This document shows positions 25,915 to 37,723 of a stretch of DNA of 64,000 nt, piece by piece. Each line of letters opens with the position of its first letter. The first letter of the stretch is position 1. Location: contig MJGA01000012.1 in assembly GCA_001910725.1 (NCBI GenBank), forward strand, positions 310,001 to 374,000, in the 5' to 3' direction. The position numbers and the translations under genes are program-made. Source of the stretch: Phanerodontia chrysosporium. Taxonomy: Eukaryota > Basidiomycota > Agaricomycetes > Polyporales > Phanerochaetaceae. Under the pieces are notes generated by a model. That model had not been told where the DNA came from, searched no databases, and was given only the letters and a program-made list of their open reading frames with translations.

Positions 25915-26687
25915 ATGGCCTCCACCGCTCCAGACGACGTCCCCCACAGCAAGCCCATCCCATCAACACCCGCCGCGGCCGCGCCGAGTCTGTCTCAGAC
26001 TCTTCATCCGAGGAGTCAGCGTCGCCTGTCTCGCCCTCCAGCTCACCCATCGCTGGCCTGCCTCCGCGCGTCGCGACCGCAAGCCCGGGCTCCACGCCCA
26101 TCCTGAACTACTTCCTGAGCCAGTCCCCCAAGTCGCCGAGCACCGCAACGTTCCCCTTCCGCCGCGCGTTCGGCACCGCAGTCTTTGAAGGTCTGTTTAG
26201 ACTTCTGTCCCGTGCCACCTGATGCTGATGATGCGACGCAGATGACTCGGAAACGGACTTCAATGCCTCCAAGCGCGGGCACGCGCGTAGCGTGAGCTCG
26301 GCTGCTTGGCCCGCGACGGAGCGTGTGTCACCCCCTGCCCAGCCCGCCGCGCAGCCCGCCGCGGTGACAGGGCTGCGGGCCTGCTGCGCCGGCTCTCCCT
26401 CGGCGGCACTGCCCTTCGCGTGCGTATTCTTACCCACCTGTGTTATGCAGCATTCGCTAACGCCGCCCACAGCCGCAGCTCCCGCAAGTGAAGACTGCAG
26501 CTCCGACGGCGCCGCTGAGCGGGTCCCGCCGAACACGCCTGCCGTCGAACAGCCATCCCCGCCGGCCGGAGTGCCTCGCAAGACTCGCCGCGCGAACACC
26601 CTGGCGCCTGGCACCGCCCGTCCGAAGCGTGCACCGTCCCCCATGGGCGAGCGTATCCTCACAGGTCACTTTGACGGCTTCAACTAG
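25915..26687 (+). CDS. Conserved basidiomycete S/P-rich protein ending in GHFDGFN
   Basis: A small disordered protein of a type I have seen in many basidiomycetes, with no known function. ATG at 25915 (MASTAPDDVPHSKPIP), then SVSDSSSEESASPVSPSSSP, STPILNYFLSQSPKSPSTAT and FPFRRAFGTAVFE. After an intron comes DDSETDFNASKRGHARS, later GLLRRLSLGG, then after a second intron a Pro/Ala-rich part and the C-terminus APSPMGERILTGHFDGFN. Two single-base breaks lie at the CCC of 25959-25961 and the GGG of 26370-26372; each is joined by one base. The RRLSL motif is a possible basophilic-kinase site. Function unknown. Confidence 0.65.
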
Positions 26688-28674
26688 GGTGGCTCTTCTC
26701 CAACGGTCTCCGCATGACAATATGCTACTGCACGTCCTAATGGTCTCACAAAACCGAACTGTCGAACGCCGCGTCCCAGGCCTCTGTATCCATAATTCCG
26801 CCCCAAACAGTCTCATCACAGACTGACAGCGCTGTATACCCCTCTGGACACAGCCGCGACACGCACGCCCTGCCTTTGCCCCATGGCTTCTGCACCACAA
26901 ACCTTGGGGCATTGTCCGCATCCGCAATGTTCACACGATGCTTCACGCTCCTTCTCGCGCTTTGGGGCTGCGGTGCCGCAATTCTCGTTGAGTACGTGCC
27001 TCCGAGCGCATCGGCCTCCCTGCTCGTCTGCGGTGCGAATAGGGGCGCCAGACGTCATCCACTCCCGCCAGCCCGCGCATCCCCACCCTCTCTTCCGCCC
27101 ACACCGCAAGTGTAATAGTACCCATCAATTGTTCTCCACTGCATCCGCATCTTGTAGAACACATAGCTTCGAGTTCGGATTCTTTTCTTTCTTATAATTA
27201 TCGTGCTTTCATGTTTCTTGGTCTTGCTGAACACGAAAGTATCATAGTGGATCACCCGACTACGGTGTCTTGTACTTATAGCAAAGCGTAGCTCTTTTGT
27301 CGTTCATATCTCATTCTGTTTTCAACCTGGTGTTGTTGTTGGGTAGGCCTAGTCGTGTATTTGGGAAGAACGCGAGTGCAATCAATGCAACGGACTTTTT
27401 TGCGCACTTTCTGGTGTCGGCGATGCCCGTCATCCTTCGAGAGTAACATGAAAACTGCGTAGAGTCTGAGTTGTCTCATTTCGCTCGTACATGGAGCACA
27501 ACTGGCGGATGTCGATCGGAATTGTAATATCCCAACTTGCGATGTGTAAGTTGATATTCCCTATAGCACGTCTTCCGCACGCTCATGGCGTGCTAGTACA
27601 CCGCTGCTCGACCAGTGATTTATAAGTCAGCTTGTCTGGCTAGATGACTCTATCCAGATGTTTGGGTCTGTTTAGTCAAGGGTCTGCGCTGTCGTGGTTG
27701 TCGTTCGGACATGCAACTCGAGGGCTTGCTCGCGTCGAGATCGCACTCTTTACACCCGACGCGACTTCGTCATAGTCCGAGGATCAAACTGCACAAAACT
27801 GAAGCATTCGGCTCCTATTGCTGCACAACAATCGGCATTGCCCGCGCAGAGCGGGATCCCGAGGCGTGGTTGCGGACGTCCCAAAGCGGCACGGAAGACC
27901 GCATATCATGGCGTGCGCTCCTGCGCGACAGCACGACATGTCGGAGAGCCTCCTGTATGCGAACCCGTATCGGTGGGATCCGAGCAAGATTCGAGACAAC
28001 GCCATAGCGCAAGCCTATGAGCAGAGCAACCGTGTCTGCAAACCCACAGCTCCAACTCGGACTTGATGTAAACTGGGGTCTGAACTCCTCACGCTGTCAA
28101 TACCAGTCAACTAAGGCAGCCGCAGCTCAGCTCTGCGACGATGCGCAATACACCGAGATCCTGCGACAAGCTCTAGCATAAGCAGAACTGACGCAGTACT
28201 GACGGACTATCATGCACCGACCCATGGGGGGCTGGACTTCGAGGTGCGTGATCGGGTGTCTCGTCGTATATTCAACGAGTTGGCCCATTTTAGTTCGGTT
28301 GAGAGGAAGACTCAGCCCGATCCGGTTTGGGTCACCAGATGCGTCCAACCAAACCAGCTTGTCACGTGGAGGTGGCGCGCGGACGGCGTCACTGCCGCAG
28401 AACATAGTCTGGCAAGGACTCAAGGCACAAGGTGAACACGACTAGCGTTTGTGCCATTCCCATTGATATGGAGTCCAGGGACAACGGTCACAGTGACTAA
28501 ATAGGTTAGGTGGCCTTTCAGGACCGTACGGATTTGAACACGGGCAGATACACTTGAGTGGTAAGCATTTATCCTCGGGAACGTCGATCGATCAACAGCC
28601 TATGTAGTATATTATTTCTCACAGATGTTTGCAGTTACACGACCCAAACACATTCGCATATGTTCAGGATGTCG
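26688..28674. other. Gene-poor stretch
   Basis: 3' flanks of the S/P-rich gene and of F-box paralog 3, with AT-richer sequence at 27.1-27.7 kb. No open frame with a recognisable domain. It contains repeat copy 2 at 28243-28360. The sequence near 28530-28555 looks superficially like a tRNA T-arm on the minus strand but does not fold as one. Confidence 0.4.
28243..28360 (+). repeat. Dispersed repeat, copy 2
   Basis: Diverged relative of 22920-23052, in opposite orientation. The shared core GAGTTGGCCCATTTT is followed by similar but mutated sequence. Differences fall partly at third codon positions of one frame, so the ancestor may have been coding. Confidence 0.5.
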
Positions 28675-30092
28675 TCAGGGTATTAAAGCTCTGCAGAGTG
28701 TGATATTAGTCGATAGGCAGTCTAATTTGCGACTCAGATGCTCACCGGAACTAACGCACAGACATATTCCTTCCGCTACACGTGCAGGCATCAACGCTCG
28801 AGCTGTGTCTTCTAGGAGACGCAGGGCAATAGGCAAGCGAGACTTTGTTTCTACACCAAGCACGAGCCGAAGTGTCACCCTTGACTCGGAGTACGCGACG
28901 AAGACCGCGTCGAGGAGCGTCCAATCGCACACTTGCAGTGCTGACACGATGGTGTCATCGGACACAGGCGCATACGCCCCAGTGAGCGAGAAGCGCAGGA
29001 CAAGCTCCTCAATGCCCGGGATTGTGCACGCCGCGACATTCCGGAGGCTCTGCCACGAAGCAAGCGGAGAGTCGCCTCGTACCGCGATGAAGCCGCTGAT
29101 CGTTAAAGTGCGCAGCCGCGGGAATAGGTGTGTAACGTCTTGTCTGAGTATGCTGGTGGCGTGCAGCCCGCTGAGCGAGAGCGTCTGTAGGTTCGGCAGC
29201 GCCTGCAGCGCGGGCGCGAGAGCCACACTCGACGCCGTATCGTTGTGGTAGCTGATGGCGAGGTGCGATATCGACGACGGCTCTGCGCTGGCCGCTACAG
29301 CCCTGAGGAATTGAACAAGCGCCTGTGACGTCGAATTGTATACATCAAGTGTATTGATCTCGGGAGTTCGGACGTGTTCGCCACCACAGCGGGGTAATTG
29401 TCTGCGCCGTACCACGACATGTTCCGCGAGTATACTGTCGATATACGACCGAACGCTCGCAGGATGGTTTGAAGGACAGCAAGTTGGTCAGCAGAAGAAG
29501 CACCCGAGTAGGCGATGGTCAGTTTCTCAAGGGTTCGTGTGTGGCGGCCTGCGATAAGGTCCACGGGTGTCGTGTCCGGGGAAAATGTAGGCCAACGAAG
29601 ATCTAAGGATTTGAGGCTTGGAAGGCTGTTGACGACGGATAGAAGTTCGGATGGCTTCGTCTTATAGTTGTATTCTGCAATCCAAATCCTCCCCGAGTAG
29701 CCTATATCATGTATGATTGTCATGTTGAAGGAGACCGTGAGGGAGCGCAGGTTAATCCGCAGCCGCTCTGTCGCCTGAAGTACTTCGAGGAGGATTGACC
29801 AGAACTTCTCGTGTGAGCCGGTGAGGAACCAGCACCTGCATCCGCTTCGAAGTCGGGCAACCCCGAATGCGTGTCGGCAAGGCGGCCACGACCATTCCTT
29901 AAAAAGGTGGCGGGAGGCCAGTGGCAACCAGGCGCGACAGACGAGCGAGCATTGTCTGAGCGAGTACTTGTCGTGATGGAAGAAGTCAATGACATGTCTT
30001 GCGATCTCAGGAATGTTCAGAGCTCCACTACTCGAGCGACAAATGTCAGGTGGCGCAGTATGATCTTGCGTAAAGTCTTCCGAATTCGACAT
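28675..30092 (-). CDS. F-box protein, paralog 3 of 4
   Basis: Same family as the gene at 21290. The ATG at 30092 begins MSNSEDFTQDHTAPPDICRS; the F-box is ALNIPEIARHVIDFFHHDKY and SLRQCSLVCRAWLPLASRH. The shared WSWPPCRHAFGVARL motif and a leucine-rich C-terminal half follow (LPNLQTLSLSGLHATSIL, LFPRLRTLTISGF, VCDWTLLDAVF). One frame break lies at the GGG of 29362-29364: NTSELP and EINTLDVYNS are in different frames and one added C on the coding strand joins them. The restored span is 1419 nt, 472 residues. An upstream in-frame extension to 30173 has no supporting ATG. Intronless. Inverted relative to paralogs 1 and 2. Confidence 0.75.
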
Positions 30093-30173
30093 TATTTTAG
30101 GCGTGTTAGAGGTTCTATATGAGCGATAGAGGTTCCATAGGTATATGAGCAGCGCAATTCGGGAAGTTGACAA

Positions 30174-30739
30174 CTCACCTCGAGCAATGGTGGTGAATGG
30201 GGAAGAAGTGAACCAGCGTCTGATGTATGGGATTGTCGGGGATGTAATCGTGCGAACTGATTGATTTACACATTACCTATGACTACGTTTGCTGCCTGGC
30301 CGTGTATCTCAGTGTACCAGGGCTGTTACGTGGGTTGTGCTGTGATTCGCATGGTCAGGTAAGTAGGTTTATATTTGGATGGTTCATGGAATTCCGACGT
30401 CCTGAGTGATGAGAGATACCGCGAAGCACACATCGTGGTTGGCATAAATATGACTGTCGCATAACACGCGAGCGAATGTGAGGCGATTATGCCAATACTC
30501 GAGGTTGGGCTACCGGTTGAGTTCTGTCCATCTCTTCTCGTGGGTATACTTCCAACACAACGTGTCGTCCCACATTAGTGACATCGCACGGACTCCGCGC
30601 TCACAGGCTTCCCGCGTCCCCTCCCCCTCGAGCAGAAGAGGTATCACGGGCACTACGAGGAGTCGTCCGTATCATCCAAGTCGCCCTTCCTATGACCCAG
30701 TTCAGTATGGAGACATGCGGGAGCAAGGGGCACGAGTTC
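30174..30739. other. Intergenic between paralogs 3 and 4
   Basis: 3' flank of paralog 4 and promoter of paralog 3, both on the minus strand. Only short frames. Nothing else seen. Confidence 0.4.
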
Positions 30740-32079
30740 TCACCAGCCGACTTGCAGGCGTACGCTCTGGCGTGCGTGCACTGACATCCGATCCATTGCT
30801 ACACTTTCCACGAGAAGTAGAACATGGGAGTGGTGCTTCGACAAGGCCAGCGACTTCCTGTCCAGCTCGAAGCGGAGGGTAACATTGCTGTACGCGCCGA
30901 TCACAGCGTCGAGCAGTGTCCAGTTGAGCGCGCGGAGGGAGTACCGGATGTCGCCATCAAGGACAGGCATCGGCGGCTCGAGGCGGCTCCCCTCCAGCGT
31001 GAAGCGCAGCACAAGCTCGCCGACACTTGGTATCGGACATTCCGCGACTCCACGGAGGCTGGCCCACGTCGACACGGAGTTCGACTCGACCATGACGACC
31101 CCTGAGATAGTGAGCGCCTGAAGCGCCGGGAAAAGGCCCACCATGTTGCGGTCGAGCAGGCATGCGGAATAGAGCCCGTCAAGCGTGAGCGACCGCAGGC
31201 TCGACAGCATCCGCAGCAGCGGGACTGTCTCCGGGACTGGCACGTTTCCGATCAGGTTGTTCACGACGATGTTCGTCAGCGAGGCTGGGTCTGCCGTTGT
31301 CGTCACGATTCGGAGGTACTGCACAAACGCCAGCGAGGTCGAAGTGTCGACGCGTAGACTCTCGATTCTCGGGCGTGTAAGCCTGTCGGTAGTGGTGGTT
31401 AGGCGGTAGTCGGCGCGGTGCCGCATGACGTCCTTGAGTTGAAGGAGGGATACATGATCGAAGAGGTGGAGGAATTCTGAGAGCATGTCCAAACGATCGT
31501 CGGATGCCAGCGGTGGCGCAGGACAGTCGATGGTAAGCCTGTTAAGAGCGCGTGTACTTCGGCTGCTATTGTTATCGGGCGAGACATCTTGCAAGAAATG
31601 AGGGTACGTGAGGTACAACCATTCAAGATGTGGCAGGCTGTCGACAATGGTTTGCATCGTGGAGAGAGTGACCTTGTGATGGTACTCTGTCCGGCTGGTA
31701 CCCCATCCTGACAGATCCACTACCGTCCACTGGAAGTATATTTGGAGCTTGCGTACGTGGTGTTGGACACGACGTGAGCCTTGGATGAAGCCTAATAGCT
31801 CAGACCAGAAGTGCGAGTGATCTAGAAAGGCGCATTTACAGCGCTGGTGACTCATGGATCGACCGCTTGAGCTGTACGCATGATAACAGGGTGGCCATCG
31901 GAACTGTCGGAACAGTGGAGAGAGCTGGAAGCCAGCCACGCTCGGCAGACTAGAGAGCATTGACGAAGGGAGTCCTTGTCGTCGTGTAGGAAGTCGATGA
32001 TGTAGTCCACGAGTTCGGGCGGGACCGTTGAGTGCTCGCACGTCTCGAGGTCGGTGACCCTGTCGGTCGCAAGCGACAT
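30740..32079 (-). CDS. F-box protein, paralog 4 of 4
   Basis: The most diverged of the four. The ATG at 32079 starts MSLATDRVTDLETCEH; the F-box is VPPELVDYIIDFLHDDKD and SLRQCSLVCRAWLASSSLH. After one frame break (near 31913-31917, one C missing on the coding strand) it continues LFRQFRWPPCYHAYSSSG, then CKCAFLDHSHFWSELLGFIQ and a leucine-rich region (LPHLEWLYLTYPHF, LSSLRSLTLDGLYSACLL, LFPALQALTISGVVMVE), with a C-terminal LNWTLLDAVIGAY. The restored span is 1341 nt, 446 residues. An apparent 452-codon frame reaching 32098 is out of frame with the F-box and is not the real N-terminus. Intronless. Confidence 0.75.
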
Positions 32080-32686
32080 ATGAGACAGCCTGTATCACAG
32101 AGTTTATCTGTGTAGCAAGAAGAATTTAGTATGAGGACGTCTAGACTTCCCAGCTCGAACTCACAGGCAAGATGATGACTGTTCGCAGCAGAAGAGCGAA
32201 TTGATGGCCAATCAGCGCCTACATGTTGGAGGCGATCGCAGAAACGCGACAGTCCGCTCTTCGAGTTTCACGCAAGGAGTATTTTACGAGCACAGCGAGA
32301 CGAACGTGCTGTCCGGATCCCTTCCACCTTAGCTATGGACTGAATTGTGGACGTTATTGTCCACGAACGCGGTTGCGGTAGCGTGGCAGCCTTGAAGACG
32401 TCTGACTAGACATGCTGCTCGCCTGCGTGTAGACATGGTCGTGTTGCCCTCGTGTCCCATAACTCTTCGAAAGAGCCCTAGAGGCCATTTTCCGCTACAC
32501 GATGGCTCATAAACGTATGGAATCACACATAAAACAAATTGAAGCCGGGCAGTGAAGAACACGTGGCACAAGAATGAAAGCATCTCAATGTCAGGTTATT
32601 CGAGCCGTTCCATGTAAAGTCAGCGGCTAGTCATGTGAAATACTATACACGAGCAGACCAAGTCTTCCATCGGACATTACTCGCAT
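32080..32686. other. Intergenic, no supported gene
   Basis: Promoter of F-box paralog 4 and 3' flank of the aspartic protease. An 84-codon minus-strand frame at 32329-32583 has no recognisable domain. Confidence 0.4.
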
Positions 32687-34270
32687 TCAGTTTGTAGTCG
32701 CGTCGGTAAAGGGCGTAGGTGCAAGTCCGACCTGGGCGTTGCCGGTGTCGTACACGCTGTAGAACCGTTGAAGGAATGCAAAGCCGTCTAGACTTGGGCA
32801 TTAGCGCGACCGCTGCCGAGACGTTGCAGCGAGTGACCCACTTATGAAGTCCAAACCCTGCCCGCTCGGGCTCCCGAGGTCCGCAACGACCAGGTAGATA
32901 CCGTCGGAGTCGCCTCCGAGCATTGAGTTCAGAGCGCGAGGCCAAATCTGCGCGTTCGGCGTAAGCTCGAACGTCGTCCCACCTTTGTCAATTCCCAAAG
33001 TTCAGCCGCATGCCGTCAATGTCAAAAGGAGACAGACGAACCGATGCTGAAGAAGAGGCTCTGAAGGTTCGAGTACTGCTCCTCGGTCAGGCGGAGAAGA
33101 CCCGTGGTCTCGTCCATTGTGGCGCCCGTCGCCTGCTGGTACTGTTGGAACGCGTCGGACGCAATCATCACGAGGGTCGTTCCCGTATCGACAATGCCCG
33201 CCGCGCCGCTGAGTAGTGTCTGATTGTCGGCGTACGTCAAGTCTTGGTCGATGCCCCAGTAGTTGCTCGCGGGCGATGTCTTTGTGATTGGACAAAGGTT
33301 ACGTCTCCGGTGATCCTGCAGCACAGCGTAAACACGGATCGTTTCTGGAAACGAAGCGGAAGATTGCGTACTTGGAATCGTCCACGCCGCCGAAGGTGAG
33401 CTCGCCATTGATGGCGCCCATCTCGGTCGTCGGCTCGTACGAGATGCCGAGTGAGTCTGCGGAAATCTTGCCCTGAGAAAAGAGGTTGTCGACGACGGTC
33501 GGGACCATGCTCTGGCCTGAGACAGTCCCCTGGGTCAGGTCCGTCGGGCCGACACCGAGAATGCCGTCGACGCCCTCGAAGCCCTGGGCTTGCGAAGCCA
33601 CTCCAATCGACTGGTTCTCGACGACGAGACCAGGAGCGAGAGTGACGGTGTCGGTGTCTAGATGAGCACGTCAATAACTCGAAAGGACGGGAGCTATCAT
33701 GCGTACACTCAGTGCCGGAGAACGATCCTGAACCGTAGCTTACGTTCTGTCCATTTGGTCAGCACATTTTACCTTGACAAGAGAACGGGAGGCGCAACAT
33801 ACCACATTGGCACCAGTGGACTTACTGGTGCTCGTCTTCACGTACTTCTGGCTAGCACCCAACCAAGTATTAGAGCTGCCTGCGAGAATATCATATCATA
33901 AGGTATAAGCTAGAACCTTAAGCACAGCAGGACGTACCAGTGTCGATAAGAAGCATATAGTCGGTCGCGGGGCTCCCAACCCGACAGTTGCGGTGTACGT
34001 GACACCTGCGTCGGTAACGTCGACGCCTGTACCGCTGGACATCGGGTCGGCGCCAGCACCGGAACCGGCACCTGTAGTACCGCCACTGGCACCACGGTGT
34101 CTCGACACTGTCTCTTCGCCTGCGCGGTGGTGTTTATGCTTGTGCGTGCTTAGAGGCCCGTGCGGACGGATGCCCTGTAGCATCTTCTGGGCCCTAGCCC
34201 TGTCGCGAGCGACGATTTCTGGGCCATAGCGCCAGGCAAAGCGTCCGACAATGGGCATATGGCTCGCCAT
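32687..34270 (-). CDS. Pepsin-type (A1) aspartic protease
   Basis: A two-lobed aspartyl protease related to polyporopepsin. First lobe: YTATVGLGAP, ATDYMLLIDTG (catalytic Asp 1), then GSGS-type flap sequence. Middle: FEGVDGILGVGPTDLTQGTV, NLFSQGKISADSLGI and NGELTFGGVDDSK. Second lobe: ASNYWGIDQDLTYAD, SGAAGIVDTGTTLVMI (catalytic Asp 2) and a C-terminus with GFAFLQRFYSVYDTGN and QVGLAP, stop at 32687. Several short introns. Two frame breaks, at the GGGG of 33969-33972 (before the first active site) and the GG of 33290-33291 (between TFV and PITKTSPAS), are each joined by one C on the coding strand. The ATG at 34270 gives a basic pro-region without a clear signal peptide; a hydrophobic stretch just upstream (SLIILTVIP) suggests the real start may be further 5'. 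Confidence 0.85.
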
Positions 34271-35339
34271 GGGTATTACAGTGAGGATTATCAGGGATTT
34301 GACAGGAGTGGATACCTGAGTATTGGGAAGTCGTAGCGCAGAGCGAGCAGGTTTTATGTGAGGAGATTCGTGGCTATGCAACCGCCTTTTGGCTAACCCA
34401 CCCATGCTGCTCTCCTGTCGGCCCTGGGAACGGTATACGGTATGTCGTAAGTCTCAGAGCTGTTTCTATGAGGAATGCACCTCACGTGTATGCGTCAGGT
34501 TTCGTGGAATGCTGGAGTCGAAGCCACAATCCAGATGGTCAGGGCCGAGAGTTTTATAAATATCTCGGTCGTCCTAGGTGGACCCAGGGTCGACGACAAT
34601 ACACCCCTTTGCAGTCGATGCTTCCAATCAGGGACTATCGGCTATGTGCACTGGCAAGGGCTAGAGCCGAGCCCGAAGACAATGCGGTAGGACGAGTAGA
34701 AAGCCTCCTAGTATGGAGAACATCGGATGACTTGTGTAAGAGCCGTCCAGGTCGCCCAGGTTATCCAGCTATGACCAGATGCAATCCAGTTGGGTGTCGA
34801 TCGCGAGAGCATGCCCGAAAAAGGTTGGGGGCAGGGTCAGTAGAAGGACGTGCGATGGGCAATATGTGAATGACGGCTTAGCAAATCCCGAAGCAGCTCG
34901 GTCGACAGTGGGCTCCGCGAGGGTCCTGGCGGGAAGCACAGGCAGGGTCAGAGCACAGCCCGGAGCCTCTCGCTGAGGTCTGAGAGCACGAGACTTAGTC
35001 GCCTGCAAGCAGCTTCAACAGAGCCCGTGGACTGCAGTGTGAAGGTTGTAGAGTATAGCAGACCTGCGGAAATCTCAAGCTCTTGTCCGAAACGCAGATG
35101 TTTCAACGGACGCGCATCGCGTGCAACACCGTGAGATTGGCTGACGTAATCTGGCCGTGCGAATTCGAGTGCGCCTCGCTCGTTGGGTGAAAAGAAACTG
35201 GCTGATATACCCTACGCGTCAAACATATAGACTTCGATCTGTTCATCCATTGTATCACCATTCCAGAAACATCGCAGCACTCGCATTCTTGATAACAGTA
35301 CACTCACAGAGTCAATATACAACTCCAGTCGTGCAGACA
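34271..35339. other. Intergenic, no supported gene
   Basis: 5' flank of the protease (may contain its true start or signal-peptide exon) and 3' flank of the next minus-strand gene. Open frames at 34468-34869 show no domain. Confidence 0.35.
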
Positions 35340-36509
35340 CTATCCCAGAGTGAGTGTAACCTTCCCGCCAGCACTTTCATCCTCAAAGAGGTGGAATGTG
35401 TTAATTTTCGGACCAGCGTCGAGTTTCGCGAGGTCCCACTCGCCGAGCAAACCCGTCATGATCTCACCCTTGAGAATCGCGGTTTCTACATGTTGCAATC
35501 AGCGCTCATTCCATCGTCATCAAATTCCGGATCTCACCCTGGTAGCCCTTGTACGCGTAGATCTTGAGCTGCAGTTATAGTCGCGTAAGTGCAATGTCTC
35601 TATCCGGGGACGAGGACTGGCCTTCGGAGTGAAGTTCGCGACCATCGAGTCCGCGTTCTTGACATCCGTCCACACCAGGACTGGTTTGTAGACGGGTGAG
35701 TCCAGCGTGCCCTCGACGGTTCCTATGATATGTCCACGTTAAAATTCCGGTGACAGGGCTTCAGCGAGACGACGTACCGATGCTCATATCCTGTTTGCGC
35801 CAGAGTTGTTGAGGGCGTTGATCGAACCTTTGCCAGGAGCGGGCTTGGGCGTCGGCTCAGTCCATGATATGAAGTCGTCCTTGTCCTCGTTGAGAGTGGT
35901 CTAATGCGCGCATTAAGTCGTATCGTTACCGCTAATCAAGCATAGCTATACGTACAGACTGGCCAAGCTGCGATGCACGTCGTTATCGTGAGTCCACTGC
36001 CTACTCTGCAGGATCCCAATTCCGACTTACTGCCATCTCAAGGAAGCTGTGACATACAAAGCTGTTAGATTCCTCATTTGGTATGAATAACCATGCACGT
36101 ACCTCTGAGGAATCTGGACGAGGCCTGAATCCTGCAAGAACGACGCCCTCAACCTCATCTCAGTCGCGTCATAGAACGAGACATACGATCTGGGCTACGG
36201 CGACGCCGAGTCTAGCACTGTAGGTCACATTGACGGTCTGCGTCTCTAAACGTAGCGTCGGTCAGCCGTACAAACGGCACAGCAACTGCACGAACGGCCT
36301 GCAGAGAACTTGAGGACCTTCCATGCGACAGGGACTAAACAAGGATAACCGGTCAATTCGTGCTGCTACAAGCTAGAGAGCAGAACGTGCTCACATTGCT
36401 TGTCATACAGTTCCGTCTGGTCCAAAGGTGTGAAGGTCAGGATAAGGGTCGTGTTTTCGCTCACACCCTGCTTCAGTGTGGTAATGAAGGCGAGGTTTCG
36501 AGTAGCCAT
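35340..36509 (-). CDS. Uncharacterised protein, probably beta-rich, many introns
   Basis: The ATG at 36509 starts MATRNLAFITTLKQGVSE, NTTLILTFTPLDQTELYD. After a GTGAGC intron comes FPVAWKVLKFSAG, then TVNVTYSARLGVAVAQ, SGLVQIPQ, DKDDFISWTEPTPKPAPGKG, GTVEGTLDSPVYKPVLVW, KIYAYKGYQ and ILKGEIMTGLLGEWDLAK, with end KINTFHLFEDESAGG and VTLTLG, stop at 35340. The alternating hydrophobic pattern suggests a beta-sandwich. I believe similar predicted proteins exist in other Agaricomycetes, but I cannot name the family. The exon structure around 36060-36330 is uncertain, with a stop in each simple reading, so a break or an unusual intron may be present. It diverges from 37724-38473. Confidence 0.5.
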
Positions 36510-37723
36510 GTCTACTGTTGTTGCTCGGTAGGTCAATGACTGCTGTCTCGGCTCAGAGTTGCGCTCATTTTATACCGCGGCAGAGCCACTGGAACGTTTG
36601 TGGAAGGCTGAGCATCGTTCCTGAACCGTTAGCCGGTGGCGTACCTTGCAGCTGAGTGTGCCCAACGCGAAGTGTCTACCCGCGGTTGTCGGCGGGCAGT
36701 TCGTCAATTGTTGCCTTCCCGCCATCTGCGCTCGCTGTCCCACGTCCGACGGAGCGTACCTGACTCGTTTTGCCGACGGTACCTCTCCTTGTCTGTTTCT
36801 GTAGCAAGGATACGCCTCAGTATATTCCAAGTCCGCCCTGCTCACCCGCGTGCTGACACCGCAATGACAGCTGACTTCAGACGCTGGCACGAGGAATGCT
36901 CCCGGCCTGGGTCTTGGCTCTCCGCTTTATTGGCCTTATGGGATTTGCATGCGTTACACGATGCATACCGCGCTTCTTTGACCTTTCCAGTCATCCGTGA
37001 TATCATGCAAGTCGAGTGTTTCCGTGTACAACTGCATGTCTCGCAGCCTCCGTCTTGCAATCTCGCTCGCAAAGTTCAGACTTATCTTCGACTTCAATTC
37101 AAGGTTCAAGGAACCGATTGCTGGCGCATGACGCCGTAGGTTCCCGCTCGCGTATGTACATCAACCGACGCTATGCTATTCCATCGCGTCGATGTCCCAC
37201 TGGGCAGGGAGTCTTTATCTTGGTTCTGTCACTCTTCTCATCGCCATAGGCTCTTACAAAGGCCCCGGCTGTCAGCCCAGACTGCTTTCCACACAGGTCG
37301 GTGATCCGCAGAGACGGTACGGAGCTTCGACCGCGACACAATCGACGCGTCCCTAGATTTTTCCATTGGCGGCGTTGTCCCGTGCTCCACGAATGTCGCG
37401 CGCAATGCCAGAGGACCTTTGTCGCAACAAGTCAGGATGTCCACACCACCGCTGACTTAGCGTGAGTTCCTGAATCTATACACTCTGAAAGGCAGTTGGT
37501 GATACGTGTATGACAGCGGGTACACGGGCGAGGACTGGACCGCGCTTGGGCTGCGCCCTCGTGCGTCGCAAAGGAGCAATTACCGCGCCAAGAGGGCTTG
37601 AGATACCCGGTCACGAACCTATACTGTTCGCAGACTACATAAAAGTAGGAAGGAGGCATCGGACCCTCTATCAACGCCTCCAACCGTCCCACATAGCACT
37701 ATCACGTCCAAGAATAATCGACT
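36510..37723. other. Shared divergent promoter region
   Basis: 1.2 kb between two head-to-head uncharacterised genes. Open frames here (36636-37139 and others) are out of register with both genes and show no domain. Confidence 0.35.

Noticed and set aside
28530..28560. tRNA-like T-arm on the minus strand (GTTCAAATC)
   Set aside because: The flanking bases do not form the five-pair T stem, and no acceptor, D or anticodon arm fits.
32080..32098. Longer N-terminus for F-box paralog 4 from the 452-codon frame
   Set aside because: That frame misses the F-box; the ATG at 32079 in the other frame encodes it and matches the paralogs.
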